Shown here: positions 8,479 through 17,994 of the stretch, in pieces | Numbering within the stretch: position 1 is the first letter of the stretch | How the letters are laid out: every line of letters starts with the position of its first letter | Assembly (NCBI GenBank): GCA_964608095.1 | Contig: CAZSMK010000068.1 | Span: 1 to 64,000, forward strand | Reading direction: 5' to 3' | DNA length: 64,000 nt | Origin: CAZSMK01 sp964608095 | GTDB lineage: Bacteria; Sumerlaeota; Sumerlaeia; MWCT01; JAGHBZ01 | Translations under genes and position numbers: made by a program | The notes under the pieces: generated by a model | Told to the model about the DNA's origin: nothing | Databases searched by the model: none | What the model saw: only the letters and a program-made list of their open reading frames with translations

Positions 8479-10029
8479 ATGGGAGAGGCCACGAGTTTGC
8501 AGACAATTGATATACTCGTTCTTGTGGTATTTGCAATAGGCATAACCGGTCTGGGGCTTTATTTTACACGACTCCAGAAAACCACCAAAGATTATTTTCT
8601 GGGAGGAAAGAACTTACCCTGGTGGGCAGTGATGGTCTCAATTGTGGCAGCGGAAACCTCTGCCGCCACCGTAATTGCCGCGCCGGCATGGTCTTTCGCT
8701 CCTAAAGGCGGCAATCTTACCTTCCTCCAGATAACCGTCGGTTACTTATTAGCGCGCATTCTTATCGCCATAATCTTTGTTCCCCCTCTGCGAAAAAAAG
8801 AGTATTTTTCAGTATATAACTTTTTAGAAGACCGGTTCGGTCCTGCTGCGCGGAGCATTGCCGGCGTGGTCTTCTTTTTCACACGCGCCCTGGCAACGGG
8901 AATCAGGGTGTATATTCCCGCCATTGTCATCAACCAGATGGTGCCTGCACTGAGCTTTGATTTGTGTGTGGTTGCGAGCGTGGTAATCGCCTTGATTTAT
9001 ACGACGTTCGGCGGATTCCGCGCAGTGGTCTGGACCGACTTTCTCATGTTCGGCATCTATTTATTCGGTGGATTGTTGGCAATTATTACGGTAATGAACA
9101 CCGTCCCCGTAGGCGAGGCAATGGAGTTAGGAGCCCGTGCAGGAAAGTTCCAATTATTCAATCTCAATATATGGGACTTCACCGTTAATTATACGGTATT
9201 ATCGGGCTTCATTGGTGGTACGTTTTTAACCATGGCGACACACGGAACAGACCAGGCACTCGCCCAGCGGCTTCTTGCCTGCCAGACAAAACGCGACAGT
9301 AAACGAGCCATTATCGGCAGCGGTATTATAATAATACCTCAGTTTCTCTTCTTCCTTTTCCTGGGTATCTTGCTCTATGCCTTTTACAGTAAGATAGGGT
9401 TCTCCGGATTAGCAAAGGATGATGATGTGTTCCCGCATTTTATTATAAACTACATGCCTCACGGCGTTATAGGAATCCTGATTGCAGGCATACTTTCCGC
9501 CACGATGTCAACGACCTGCAGCGATCTCAATGCACTTGCCAATATCAGTGTAAACGATTTTTACAGGAAATTTATCCACCCGAACTCAACCGAGCGGGAG
9601 AACCTTTTAATGGGTAAAATCATGACTATCTTCTGGGGAATAGTTCTGGTGTTTATCGCCTACATCCCAAGGATGGCGCCAAAGGATTGGAAATTACTCG
9701 ATATTTGTCTCGCTGTACCCTCGCTCTTTTACGGCTCGCTTCTCGGCGTGTTTTTGCTGGGATTTCTCACACGCCGCACCAATGAAAGAGCCGCCATTAT
9801 AGGCGCAGTCATCGGAGGGATTACCGTGCTTGGGCTTACTTTGCCTGCGCTCTTTTTCAGCTGGTTTCCCGAATCTATCTGGAGCGTATTCGAGAACTGG
9901 CCTAAAATCGCATGGACGTGGTGGTGTCCCATCGGCACGGTGATTACATTTGTGGTGGGTTCTCTTCTCGGTTTAGGCTCGCAGCCACCCCCACTAAAAG
10001 AAGAAACACCCGCTCCTCAAACTCCTTAA
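8479..10029 (+). CDS. Sodium:solute symporter family protein
   Basis: A 516-residue inner-membrane transporter with about 13-14 hydrophobic segments, of the SSS (SLC5-like) family that couples Na+ entry to uptake of sugars or other small organic solutes. N-terminal family blocks are evident: DYFLGGKNLPWW, VAAETSAATVI and the GGNLTFLQ region. TFGGFRAVVWTDFLMF also matches, as do the core helices with GILSATMSTTCSDLNALA. The sequence most resembles the sugar/sialic-acid branch, but the substrate cannot be assigned. The following membrane-protein gene starts 40 bp downstream and may be co-transcribed. Confidence 0.9.
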   Translation: MGEATSLQTIDILVLVVFAIGITGLGLYFTRLQKTTKDYFLGGKNLPWWAVMVSIVAAETSAATVIAAPAWSFAPKGGNLTFLQITVGYLLARILIAIIFVPPLRKKEYFSVYNFLEDRFGPAARSIAGVVFFFTRALATGIRVYIPAIVINQMVPALSFDLCVVASVVIALIYTTFGGFRAVVWTDFLMFGIYLFGGLLAIITVMNTVPVGEAMELGARAGKFQLFNLNIWDFTVNYTVLSGFIGGTFLTMATHGTDQALAQRLLACQTKRDSKRAIIGSGIIIIPQFLFFLFLGILLYAFYSKIGFSGLAKDDDVFPHFIINYMPHGVIGILIAGILSATMSTTCSDLNALANISVNDFYRKFIHPNSTERENLLMGKIMTIFWGIVLVFIAYIPRMAPKDWKLLDICLAVPSLFYGSLLGVFLLGFLTRRTNERAAIIGAVIGGITVLGLTLPALFFSWFPESIWSVFENWPKIAWTWWCPIGTVITFVVGSLLGLGSQPPPLKEETPAPQTP

Positions 10030-10069
10030 TTACTTGAAATTCTGGGGAGATACATGATGTGCTATTCTT

Positions 10070-12040
10070 ATGGCGCTTATTGACATAGCATTGCTTTTTC
10101 TGCTTTTTGTCATTGTATTCATCCTTCCCGGAACTATAGCGCTTCTTTACAGCAGGCACATCCGCTACACCAGCATCTTATGCCTGGTTTCATTCGGCTT
10201 CGTCGTTACCACTACAGCAATCGCTCTCTTAGGGCTTGCGGGGATTCTCGCCGGAATCAAAACGGTTCATTTTGTCCCTTTATTGGTTATTATCCTGATA
10301 ACCCCTTTTCTCCTGGCATTATATCGGTGTGTGGCATCCCGCGGCGGTTGTCTGAAAATAGACGTCGCGCGAATCAAACATAAAATACGCGTCGAAGATA
10401 TCGGATTTCTCGCCATTGCTATCATAACGTTTCTGGGAGTACTTTATTATGGCGCATTTCTCCGCTTCGGCGACGTATGGCTCCACGTCGCTTACGTCAC
10501 CAAGTTCTTCGACGCAGATATTCTCGACGCCTCATACCCTTTTTTTAGAGAAGTCGTGCATGACACCAATTACGGCTACTGTCCCCTTTACATCCTTTAT
10601 TCCGTCCTACCCCGTCTCCTGGGGCACACCGTGTTATGGACATGGTACTACCTGCCCGCGATTATAGTGCTACTGATACTGGTGGTTAACTATTATTTTG
10701 CGCGCCTCCTTACCCAGAGCAGGTTTGTGGCTCTTGTATCCGTGGTGTTTCTTTTGTATTTCATGGGCATGATCGGCTCACCATTTCTGGGATTTGGCAC
10801 CGCTGCATTCCCTCGTAACATCACCGTTCTTCTAATCTCACCTCTCCTTTGGTTACTCGTGATACAATCCATACGGTTCTTTAATCGAATGAACCTTGCG
10901 CTCCTTTTCGCAGGATATGCTCTGTTGCTCATGATCCATAAGCTATCGGCATTCCATTTCCTGGTACTCTATATGATATTCGGCGTGATTGTAATTGCCA
11001 CCACCGGAAGACGGCATGCCGGTTGGTATCGGAGGGTTATCCTTATCCTCGCATATATGATTATGGCTCTCTTCGTGTATGTCATCATTGTTCCGTTCGA
11101 ACCGGTAGTAAATCCCTTGCATCTTGCTTTCCGGCAGGAAGAAATTCTGAAGCTCGGTAAGACACCTTTTTCAATTGCCTCACCTGTGATATTTCTATTC
11201 CAGGCCGGACCAATCACAAGTCATGATCCCCGGACACCCCTTCCACTCTTCTCATATCTCTTATTGCCCGCTCTTTTTCTTTCACCGAAACGTAACTCAC
11301 TGGGTAAAATATATCTCCTCTCCGCTGGTATTCTATTGCCGGTAACCATATTTAATCCCTTGCTTTTCCCACTGTTAACAAAGGTGTTGACCGTTGAGGG
11401 CAGCATTCGGATGGTTCAGATAATTCCCTTTCACTTGATATTCCCCTACGCCATGTACCTTATTGTTCAGAACACGCTCCCGGACCTCTACAGGACATTG
11501 CGTCAAAGGCGCCAGAGAAAATATATCACCGCAATATTGAGCATAGGTGTAGCAATAGTTTTCTTGCTCTATATCGCTGTCAAGGTACCGCATGAAGGAC
11601 GGATTTTGAAAACCGAGGAGCAGCTACTCGATCTCAACCCACTTTTCAAGGCAGCTGACTACATAAGGGATAATTTCAACGTAACCGAGGAACGTTTGAT
11701 GGCGGATTTTTATTCGTCCTATGTGGTGAGTGCCCTAAGCGGTATAGAGGTGATGGGTATTCCTGAAACCATGAGTTCGCCGAATCATTCCTTTGTCTGG
11801 ACGCGCAATCTGGTTGTTTACAGGTTTTTCTCGAACATTCCTCCGGAAAAACGTTATTTTCTTGCTCAAAGGTTTGGGATCAGCCTTGTGTTGCTTAATC
11901 CTGAGTGGATAAGGACTGACCGGTCGGACATGGTGAAAAAGTTCGTTGCCGAATTTAGCTCCCTTCCTTCATTATACTCTTTTATAGAAACGATTGACGA
12001 CTTGTTCCTTTACAGGGTGGAATCTGAGGAAATCAATTAG
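10070..12040 (+). CDS. Polytopic membrane protein, GT-C glycosyltransferase-like
   Basis: A 656-residue protein with about 12 hydrophobic helices over residues 1-510 and a soluble C-terminal domain of about 150 residues. Such a layout is typical of GT-C lipid-linked-sugar glycosyltransferases. After the third helix a loop reads RFGDVWLHVAYVTKFFDADILDASYPFFREV, where acidic residues in the first outer loop would be the expected catalytic site of a GT-C enzyme. I do not recognise a named family. A second protein of the same general build is encoded at 58649-60727. The ribosome site is weak (GGGGAG about 25 nt upstream), so the start is uncertain. It lies 23 bp before rodA, which hints at envelope assembly. 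Confidence 0.6.
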   Translation: MALIDIALLFLLFVIVFILPGTIALLYSRHIRYTSILCLVSFGFVVTTTAIALLGLAGILAGIKTVHFVPLLVIILITPFLLALYRCVASRGGCLKIDVARIKHKIRVEDIGFLAIAIITFLGVLYYGAFLRFGDVWLHVAYVTKFFDADILDASYPFFREVVHDTNYGYCPLYILYSVLPRLLGHTVLWTWYYLPAIIVLLILVVNYYFARLLTQSRFVALVSVVFLLYFMGMIGSPFLGFGTAAFPRNITVLLISPLLWLLVIQSIRFFNRMNLALLFAGYALLLMIHKLSAFHFLVLYMIFGVIVIATTGRRHAGWYRRVILILAYMIMALFVYVIIVPFEPVVNPLHLAFRQEEILKLGKTPFSIASPVIFLFQAGPITSHDPRTPLPLFSYLLLPALFLSPKRNSLGKIYLLSAGILLPVTIFNPLLFPLLTKVLTVEGSIRMVQIIPFHLIFPYAMYLIVQNTLPDLYRTLRQRRQRKYITAILSIGVAIVFLLYIAVKVPHEGRILKTEEQLLDLNPLFKAADYIRDNFNVTEERLMADFYSSYVVSALSGIEVMGIPETMSSPNHSFVWTRNLVVYRFFSNIPPEKRYFLAQRFGISLVLLNPEWIRTDRSDMVKKFVAEFSSLPSLYSFIETIDDLFLYRVESEEIN

Positions 12041-12063
12041 ATCGTCAGGTATGTTTGAGAGAA

Positions 12064-13194
12064 ATGACCGGTAAGCGCCCGCGAATAAATCTCCGAGGAA
12101 TCGATTGGGGAACGGTAAGCGTTGTCCTTATTCTGAATGGATTGGGATTAGCGACGTTGTATGGGGTCACGGTGGATGCGCCGGAATGGATGCAACAACT
12201 TGTCTTGAGACAATTCGTATGGTCGGTGCTTGGAATCTGCGCCCTTTTCATTTTCGCCTCCATCAGTCATAGAAGAATAATGCGTGGTGCACCGTTTTTC
12301 TATGTCATAGGTATATTTCTTGTTGTGCTACCCATGTTATTGGGGATGCAACGAAAAGGCGCACACAGCTGGTTGATTTTCGGAGGATTGAGCATCCAGC
12401 CCGTGGAGTTTGCCAAACTTGCCTTTATAATTGCCCTTGCACGGTTTTTGGGTGCGCGCGCCGACCAGTCTCGATTACGAGTTCCCGATATCATTATCAC
12501 CGCCGTCCTTTCGCTTATACCCGCTATACTCGTCGCAAAACAACCTGATTTCGGCTCGGCGATTATTTTTATTGCTATCGCCATTGTGCTTCTCTTTCTC
12601 GCAGGATTATCACGTGGCTGGATTATAGTACTGACCCTTTTCATGGTTCTTGCCGCGGTCCTTGTCTATCCTCACCTTAAACCGTATCAGAAAGACCGCA
12701 TTAAGGTCTTCTTACACCCATGGGAAGATTCCCTCAACAAGGGTTACAACGTGGTACAATCCGAGATCGCCATCGGTTCAGGACAGGTCTGGGGCAAGGG
12801 ATTCGGCAAAGGAAGCCAGACAAAGTACCGTTTTCTCCCTGAATATTATACCGATTTTATGTTTCCCGGCCTGGTTGAACAGGGGGGGCTGATCGGCGGT
12901 TGTGTGGTGCTGGCGCTCTATGGAATCTTGATACACCGCTTGAGAACAATTGCCCTTCGTTGTAGAGAAGCGGAAGGGTTTTATCTCGTTGGCGGGGTGC
13001 TTGCGCTTTTTATCACACATATTATACTTAATATAGGTATGACCATGGGGCTTTTACCTGTAACCGGCTTGCCGCTTCCCTGGCTCAGCTACGGCGGCTC
13101 ATCGCTTCTCATGAGCTACCTTGCCGTTGGGCTGGCATTGTCAACTATTCGTGATCGATATATATTTTTCTATGGATTAAAATCCGTAATATGA
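12064..13194 (+). CDS. rodA: Rod-shape-determining SEDS peptidoglycan polymerase RodA
   Basis: A 376-residue SEDS-family membrane protein that polymerises lipid II glycan strands with a partner class B PBP during elongation. Family signatures are clear: GAHSWLIFGGLSIQPVEFAKL and LPLPWLSYGGSSLLMSYLAVGL, with the acidic catalytic region after KDRIKVFLHPWEDSLNKGYNVVQSEIAIGSG. ATG 12064 is preferred, with GAGAGA ahead of it. An in-frame TTG at 12055 would add three residues. The usual partner genes mreBCD and mrdA are absent from the window, so this rodA is isolated from the standard shape cluster. FtsW is the alternative, but the IDWGT start and QSEIAIGSG favour RodA. Confidence 0.88.
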   Translation: MTGKRPRINLRGIDWGTVSVVLILNGLGLATLYGVTVDAPEWMQQLVLRQFVWSVLGICALFIFASISHRRIMRGAPFFYVIGIFLVVLPMLLGMQRKGAHSWLIFGGLSIQPVEFAKLAFIIALARFLGARADQSRLRVPDIIITAVLSLIPAILVAKQPDFGSAIIFIAIAIVLLFLAGLSRGWIIVLTLFMVLAAVLVYPHLKPYQKDRIKVFLHPWEDSLNKGYNVVQSEIAIGSGQVWGKGFGKGSQTKYRFLPEYYTDFMFPGLVEQGGLIGGCVVLALYGILIHRLRTIALRCREAEGFYLVGGVLALFITHIILNIGMTMGLLPVTGLPLPWLSYGGSSLLMSYLAVGLALSTIRDRYIFFYGLKSVI

Positions 13195-13289
13195 TAAAAA
13201 GGAATATCGGATATGCGAAGGGTGGAAAAACGCCCGAAAAGTTAATAGTATTTCATGCATGAGCAGGTAAAAACAGGAAGAGGTGACTA

Positions 13290-14429
13290 ATGGTGGACGA
13301 AAAATTGAGAATACTTGTGGTTGATGACGAAGAGGACGCCAGGCGGCTTTTGTCTGTAGCGCTATCGAGGAATTACGAAGTGGTAGAGGCAGAGAACGGC
13401 CTGGATGCATTGACAAAAGTCGAGCTTGCTGACCCCGATCTTATAATAATGGACGTCACTATGCCGCTTATGGATGGGTACCAAGCGTGTGCGGCGATTC
13501 AACGAAATCCAAAATACAAGAATGTCCCGGTGCTTTTTCTGTCCGGTATGGACGACAAGGCACATATCAAGAAAGGCTACGAAGCAGGTGGCGCTCTGTA
13601 CCTTATGAAGCCGATCGATCCCCAACGGCTTCTTAAGAATGTGGAAATGCACTTTGCCGAACATCCACCTGCGCGACGTAAGAAAAAGATGACTTTCGAA
13701 GAATTGAAAAAGGCGGAAGAACATCTGGGAGAGGTCGGCACCGGCGACGTAACACCCGAGAAAAAAGAGGCGCCCCTGCCCCAACCCAAGCCTCAGCCCT
13801 CTCCTCGCCCGCAACAACCCCCTCGAGCTCCTGCCACACGTGCTCCTGCCCATCCTCACGAAGCAGAACGATTTGAAGAACGACCCCGCGTTATGATTAT
13901 TGACGATGAGGAAGATATGATAACTATGGTGCGGCTCGCTCTTCAAAAAGATATGGAAGTCGTATGGGAAAAGGACAGCGCTCTTGCTATTGAAAAGATA
14001 GTAAAGTACGAGCCGGATATTATCTTACTTGATATTATGATGCCCAAGTTCAGCGGTTTTCAATTACTCCATTTCGTCCGCCGAAATGCTCGATTTAGAA
14101 AAACCCCCGTCATAATGGTCTCCGCAAAAAGCAGCCAAAAAGACCGACAATACGCACTCAAATCAGGCGCCGACGAATACCTTGTCAAACCTTTTTCACC
14201 GACACAGCTGAGGCAACTCGTGAATTCTTTTGTGGAAAAGCCCGAGTTCGAAATCAACCCCAAAAAAATCCGTTACTCTGCAATCATGCAAATGGAAGGA
14301 AGCATGAACCTCACCGGCACAGGCGAAGTAGAGGACCAGAAGTTCATCAAGAAGGTCGAAGCAAAGGAGCTCAAGGAGTTTATAGAACACCACATGACAG
14401 ATGAAGAGGACAAGAAAAAGGAAGAATAA
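13290..14429 (+). CDS. Double-receiver response regulator without a recognised output domain
   Basis: A 379-residue cytoplasmic protein with two complete CheY-like receivers joined by a Pro-rich linker (about 160-198). Receiver 1 has the acidic pair D12/D13, phospho-acceptor D55, S85 and K107. Receiver 2 has D205/D206, D248, S278 and K300. Both should accept phosphate. Residues 320-379 form a short charged tail with no DNA-binding or enzymatic domain, ending in a run of acidic residues and lysines. It is more likely a phosphorelay, scaffold or motility/polarity adaptor than a transcription factor. No histidine kinase is adjacent. ATG 13290 follows the ribosome site GGAAGAGG. Confidence 0.85.
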   Translation: MVDEKLRILVVDDEEDARRLLSVALSRNYEVVEAENGLDALTKVELADPDLIIMDVTMPLMDGYQACAAIQRNPKYKNVPVLFLSGMDDKAHIKKGYEAGGALYLMKPIDPQRLLKNVEMHFAEHPPARRKKKMTFEELKKAEEHLGEVGTGDVTPEKKEAPLPQPKPQPSPRPQQPPRAPATRAPAHPHEAERFEERPRVMIIDDEEDMITMVRLALQKDMEVVWEKDSALAIEKIVKYEPDIILLDIMMPKFSGFQLLHFVRRNARFRKTPVIMVSAKSSQKDRQYALKSGADEYLVKPFSPTQLRQLVNSFVEKPEFEINPKKIRYSAIMQMEGSMNLTGTGEVEDQKFIKKVEAKELKEFIEHHMTDEEDKKKEE

Positions 14430-14439
14430 TTCCCGCAGC

Positions 14440-14458
14440 CTTTTCTTTTTGAGAAAAG
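14440..14458. terminator. Weak hairpin between convergent genes
   Basis: CTTTTCT-TTTTG-AGAAAAG can fold into a 7-bp, A/T-rich stem immediately after the double-receiver gene and ahead of the 3' end of the convergent panE. There is no proper T-run after it, so termination is only a possibility. Confidence 0.25.
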
Positions 14459-14524
14459 ATCTCCCCAAAACATCCTCTACTCGTTTACATAGGAAAGTTT
14501 AACCACCGGAAAACGTTTGGAACC

Positions 14525-15472
14525 TCATCGGCACTGGAACTTTTGTTCCATAGATTTGATGAGTAGCGTAATCGTGTGGTTGACGGGTATTGGAATGCCT
14601 TGTTGTTGAGCCAATTTAACAATTGCGCCGTTGAGCGCGTCGATTTCAGTCCTTCGTCGGCGTTGAATATCTTGTAGCATTGAAGGATGGTGTGCGGCTG
14701 TGGCAGGTATGAGACGGTTGAAGAGCACATCGATATATTCATCAGGCTGTTTCCAGAAGAGGTGGATTCCATGTGCGCGTGCTACGTCAAGCGCCTCACC
14801 AACGATACGCCGCATGATTTCCGGCGTAAAATCGTTCTCGAGCAGATATCCGTAATTGGTTCCGAGTATGGTGCTGAGCGGATTCAGGGCAATGTTATAA
14901 AGTACCTTCGCCCAGATGTATTTCTCGATTTCAGTCGTGAATTCTGAGGGTAGCGACGCCTCGTTCAAGGTGTCGACAAGTACGCGGATTTTATCCGCCG
15001 GCGCTCTGTTTCCCGGACTCCCAAGCATTACCTTGTCCGCGTATACCGTGACCTTTACAGAGCCGGGTTCTATGAACTCCACGCCGAAGATGACGCGTCC
15101 ACCAACTGTACGCTCCGCTCCCACACTCCTGCCGATTATGTCTGTATTTCCCAGACCATTCTGGAGCGATACCATCAGTCCATCTTGTGAAAGCAAGGGG
15201 GCGGTAGCCGAAACCGCCGATTCGGTATCAGGCGATTTAACTGCAATGAAGATGACATCGAAAACGCTGACAGGGAGTTCTTCAATAGACGAATAGGCAT
15301 GAGGTAAAGGGACGACATGTTCCCCCCAGATCCCGCTTATGTGAATGCCCTTATTTCGAATGGCATCAACGTGAGGTTTGCGTCCGATGAGAAAGACTTC
15401 GTTCCCTTGCCGGGCAAGAAAACCACCAAAGACGCTTCCTATGGAACCTGCTCCAAAAATAAGATAGCGCAT
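14525..15472 (-). CDS. panE: 2-dehydropantoate 2-reductase (ketopantoate reductase) family
   Basis: A 315-residue NADPH-dependent reductase of the ApbA/PanE family, which makes pantoate for coenzyme A. The N-terminal Rossmann motif is GAGSIG (7-12). The C-terminal helical domain carries the proposed catalytic lysine (K189 in KYIWAKVLYNIALNPLS). Paralogues of this family act on other 2-keto acids, so the exact substrate is not certain. It starts 17 bp after lon ends and is probably the last gene of a clpX-lon-panE transcription unit. No other pantothenate gene is nearby. Confidence 0.8.
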   Translation of the reverse strand: MRYLIFGAGSIGSVFGGFLARQGNEVFLIGRKPHVDAIRNKGIHISGIWGEHVVPLPHAYSSIEELPVSVFDVIFIAVKSPDTESAVSATAPLLSQDGLMVSLQNGLGNTDIIGRSVGAERTVGGRVIFGVEFIEPGSVKVTVYADKVMLGSPGNRAPADKIRVLVDTLNEASLPSEFTTEIEKYIWAKVLYNIALNPLSTILGTNYGYLLENDFTPEIMRRIVGEALDVARAHGIHLFWKQPDEYIDVLFNRLIPATAAHHPSMLQDIQRRRRTEIDALNGAIVKLAQQQGIPIPVNHTITLLIKSMEQKFQCR

Positions 15473-15489
15473 GAATCAAGGAGTCCTGT

Positions 15490-17916
15490 TTAATCTTTTT
15501 TCTTTGTATAGGCGCTTCTTGCGCGGCTTGTTCGTGAGGTAGTGCTTTTCCGGCTTGCACGGCGTGGTTTGGGCGCCTCGAGAGAAATGAGTGCAAGATT
15601 CAGCACCTCGTCCAGATGTTTCACGGGCAAAAATTGAAGCGTGTCCCTGACCTGTTTCGGAATCTCTTCAAGTTCATCCTTGTTCTCGTCGGGGATGATA
15701 ATTTTGGGCACGCCGGCGCGGTGAGCAGCAAGGACTTTTTCTTTCAACCCGCCGATTCTGAGTATCTTTCCCCTGAGCGTGATCTCGCCCGTCATGGCTA
15801 CATCCTGTTTCACCGGCATCCCACATAGCGCCGACACCATGGAAACCGTCAGCGTCACGCCGGCTGAAGGACCATCCTTCGGGATGGCTCCTTCCGGGAT
15901 ATGTATGTGTATGTCGGTGTTTCGGTAGAAATCTTTGTTGATCTTGAATCTCTGATACCGTGTTCTGATATAGCTAAGAGCGGTTTTTGCGGATTCTTGC
16001 ATTATCTCGCCGAGCATACCCGTAAGTAACAGGTCGCCTTTACCATGCATGATGGTCGTTTCAGTAGGAAGGAGTTCCCCGCCGAATTCCGTCCATGCCA
16101 AGCCGGTTGCCACACCGACCTGGGGAGTTTTGTCCACGAAAAACTCGGAAAACCGTTGCGGTCCCAGATATTCTCTCACCCGGGCACGCGTGAGTTTTGC
16201 GGATTTTCTTGATTTCCCTTTTGCCTTCTTTACCAGATCTTTCGCGACTTTCCTGCATATGTGGGCGATTTCTCGTTCTAAGTTCCTTACTCCTGCCTCA
16301 CGTGTATAATAGTGAATAATATGGAGTATCACACTGTCAGGAAACTCGAGCGCCTTCTTTTGTAGACTGTGAGCATTAATTTGTTTCGGGACCAGGTGGC
16401 GTTTTGCAATCTGAAGCTTCTCATCGGCAGTATAGCCGGGCAAACGAATGATCTCCATGCGATCGACAAGAGCCGGCGGAATACCGTCGGTGGTGTTAGC
16501 GGTCGTTATAAAGAGCACGGCGGAGAGATCGAAATCGATCTCGAGGTAATGATCGTTAAATGCCTTGTTCTGTTCGGGATCAAGCACTTCAAGGAGCGCT
16601 GAAGCGGGATCACCGCGAAAATCCAATCCCATTTTGTCGACTTCATCGAGCAGAAAGACGGGATTCATGGTACCGGCTTTTTTTATGCCCTGGATGATTT
16701 TGCCGGGTAGCGAGCCTACATAGGTGCGCCGATGACCGCGGATTTCCGCCTCGTCGCGGATTCCACCCAGCGAAATTCTGACAAATTTGCGCCCCAGCGA
16801 ACGAGCGATCGACTTCCCCAGCGAGGTTTTTCCCACCCCCGGCGGCCCCACAAAACAGAGGATGGGTCCATGGAGCGAGCGAGAACGCGACAACTTATTG
16901 ACCGCAAGAAACTCGATGATGCGCTCTTTTACCTGATTCAGTCCGTAATGGTCCTCGTCAAGGATTTTCTGGGCGCGATCAAGATCGAAATGGTCGCGGG
17001 TTCGCTTTCCCCACGGTAAATCGAGCAGCCATTCTATATAGGTTCGTGAAACGGTATTTTCCGGTGAGAGCGGAGGCATGCGTGAAAGGCGCTGCAATTC
17101 CCGCTCGACCTTTGCCTTAGCTTCCGGTGAGAGCGGCATTTTCTCCATGCGTTGGTGAAGCTCGCTGAATTCTTGATCATCCCCCTGGGAAATACCCAGC
17201 TCGTTCTCTATTACTTTCAGCTGTTCGCTGAGAAAATATTCCTTCTGGCTTTTGCCTATACGGGTCTTGACTTGGTCGATGATCTTATTTTCAAGTTCCA
17301 GGATTTCATTCTCCGCCCGGAGATATTCGACCAGGTTGAAGAGTGTCTTCTGGACATCAAGGCTTTCAAGGAGACGTTGCTTGTCCTTGGTTTGCAACGT
17401 GCTGTAATGGGCAACGATATTGGCAATAACCGATGGGTCTGTAATAGCGCGGAGGTTCATCATAAGATCTTCCGGTACCTTGTCGGAGAAGCCTGCGAAC
17501 CGCTCAAATTCGCTCAGAACGGAACGAATAAGAGCCTCAAGTTGCTTTGACATGCGAAAGTGAGGTTCAAGCCGCCGCACCAGAACCTGGAAATAACGTT
17601 CATTACGGAGGAAATCGATAATCTCGGCGACGTAAAATCCCTCGACAAGGATTTTCGCCGAGCCGTCAGGGATTTTAAGCACCTGGATAACCTCGCCTAC
17701 CGTACCTATATGAAAAAACTCTTCAGGTGTAGGATTATCTATGTCGGGCGAATGCTGCGCCGTGAGAAATACCATTTTATTACCCGCAAGCGCCTCTTCA
17801 AGAGCCGCCATACTTCTTGACCGGTACACATAAATCGGCGACACGCTCCGCGGGAAAATAACCGCGTCCTTAAGTGGAATCAACGGCACTATAGCATTCT
17901 GTTTATCAATATTCAT
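15490..17916 (-). CDS. lon: ATP-dependent protease La (Lon)
   Basis: An 808-residue cytoplasmic AAA+ serine protease that degrades misfolded and regulatory proteins. The N-terminal LON substrate domain (about 10-200) is followed by a coiled region and an AAA+ module with Walker A GPPGVGKT (357-364) and Walker B FLLDEVDK. The peptidase domain has catalytic Ser684 (DGPSAG) and Lys727 (GGLKEK). A basic Ser/Arg/Lys-rich tail (RRASRKSTTSRTSR) extends past the usual end and could bind nucleic acid or polyphosphate; that is inference. It lies between clpX and panE. Confidence 0.97.
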   Translation of the reverse strand: MNIDKQNAIVPLIPLKDAVIFPRSVSPIYVYRSRSMAALEEALAGNKMVFLTAQHSPDIDNPTPEEFFHIGTVGEVIQVLKIPDGSAKILVEGFYVAEIIDFLRNERYFQVLVRRLEPHFRMSKQLEALIRSVLSEFERFAGFSDKVPEDLMMNLRAITDPSVIANIVAHYSTLQTKDKQRLLESLDVQKTLFNLVEYLRAENEILELENKIIDQVKTRIGKSQKEYFLSEQLKVIENELGISQGDDQEFSELHQRMEKMPLSPEAKAKVERELQRLSRMPPLSPENTVSRTYIEWLLDLPWGKRTRDHFDLDRAQKILDEDHYGLNQVKERIIEFLAVNKLSRSRSLHGPILCFVGPPGVGKTSLGKSIARSLGRKFVRISLGGIRDEAEIRGHRRTYVGSLPGKIIQGIKKAGTMNPVFLLDEVDKMGLDFRGDPASALLEVLDPEQNKAFNDHYLEIDFDLSAVLFITTANTTDGIPPALVDRMEIIRLPGYTADEKLQIAKRHLVPKQINAHSLQKKALEFPDSVILHIIHYYTREAGVRNLEREIAHICRKVAKDLVKKAKGKSRKSAKLTRARVREYLGPQRFSEFFVDKTPQVGVATGLAWTEFGGELLPTETTIMHGKGDLLLTGMLGEIMQESAKTALSYIRTRYQRFKINKDFYRNTDIHIHIPEGAIPKDGPSAGVTLTVSMVSALCGMPVKQDVAMTGEITLRGKILRIGGLKEKVLAAHRAGVPKIIIPDENKDELEEIPKQVRDTLQFLPVKHLDEVLNLALISLEAPKPRRASRKSTTSRTSRARSAYTKKKD

Positions 17917-17994
17917 CTATTTATAAACCTTTCTTTTACGGCTCAATGGTTCATTATATTTATACAGCAAAGGAGAGTGCTTATACCACAAAAA

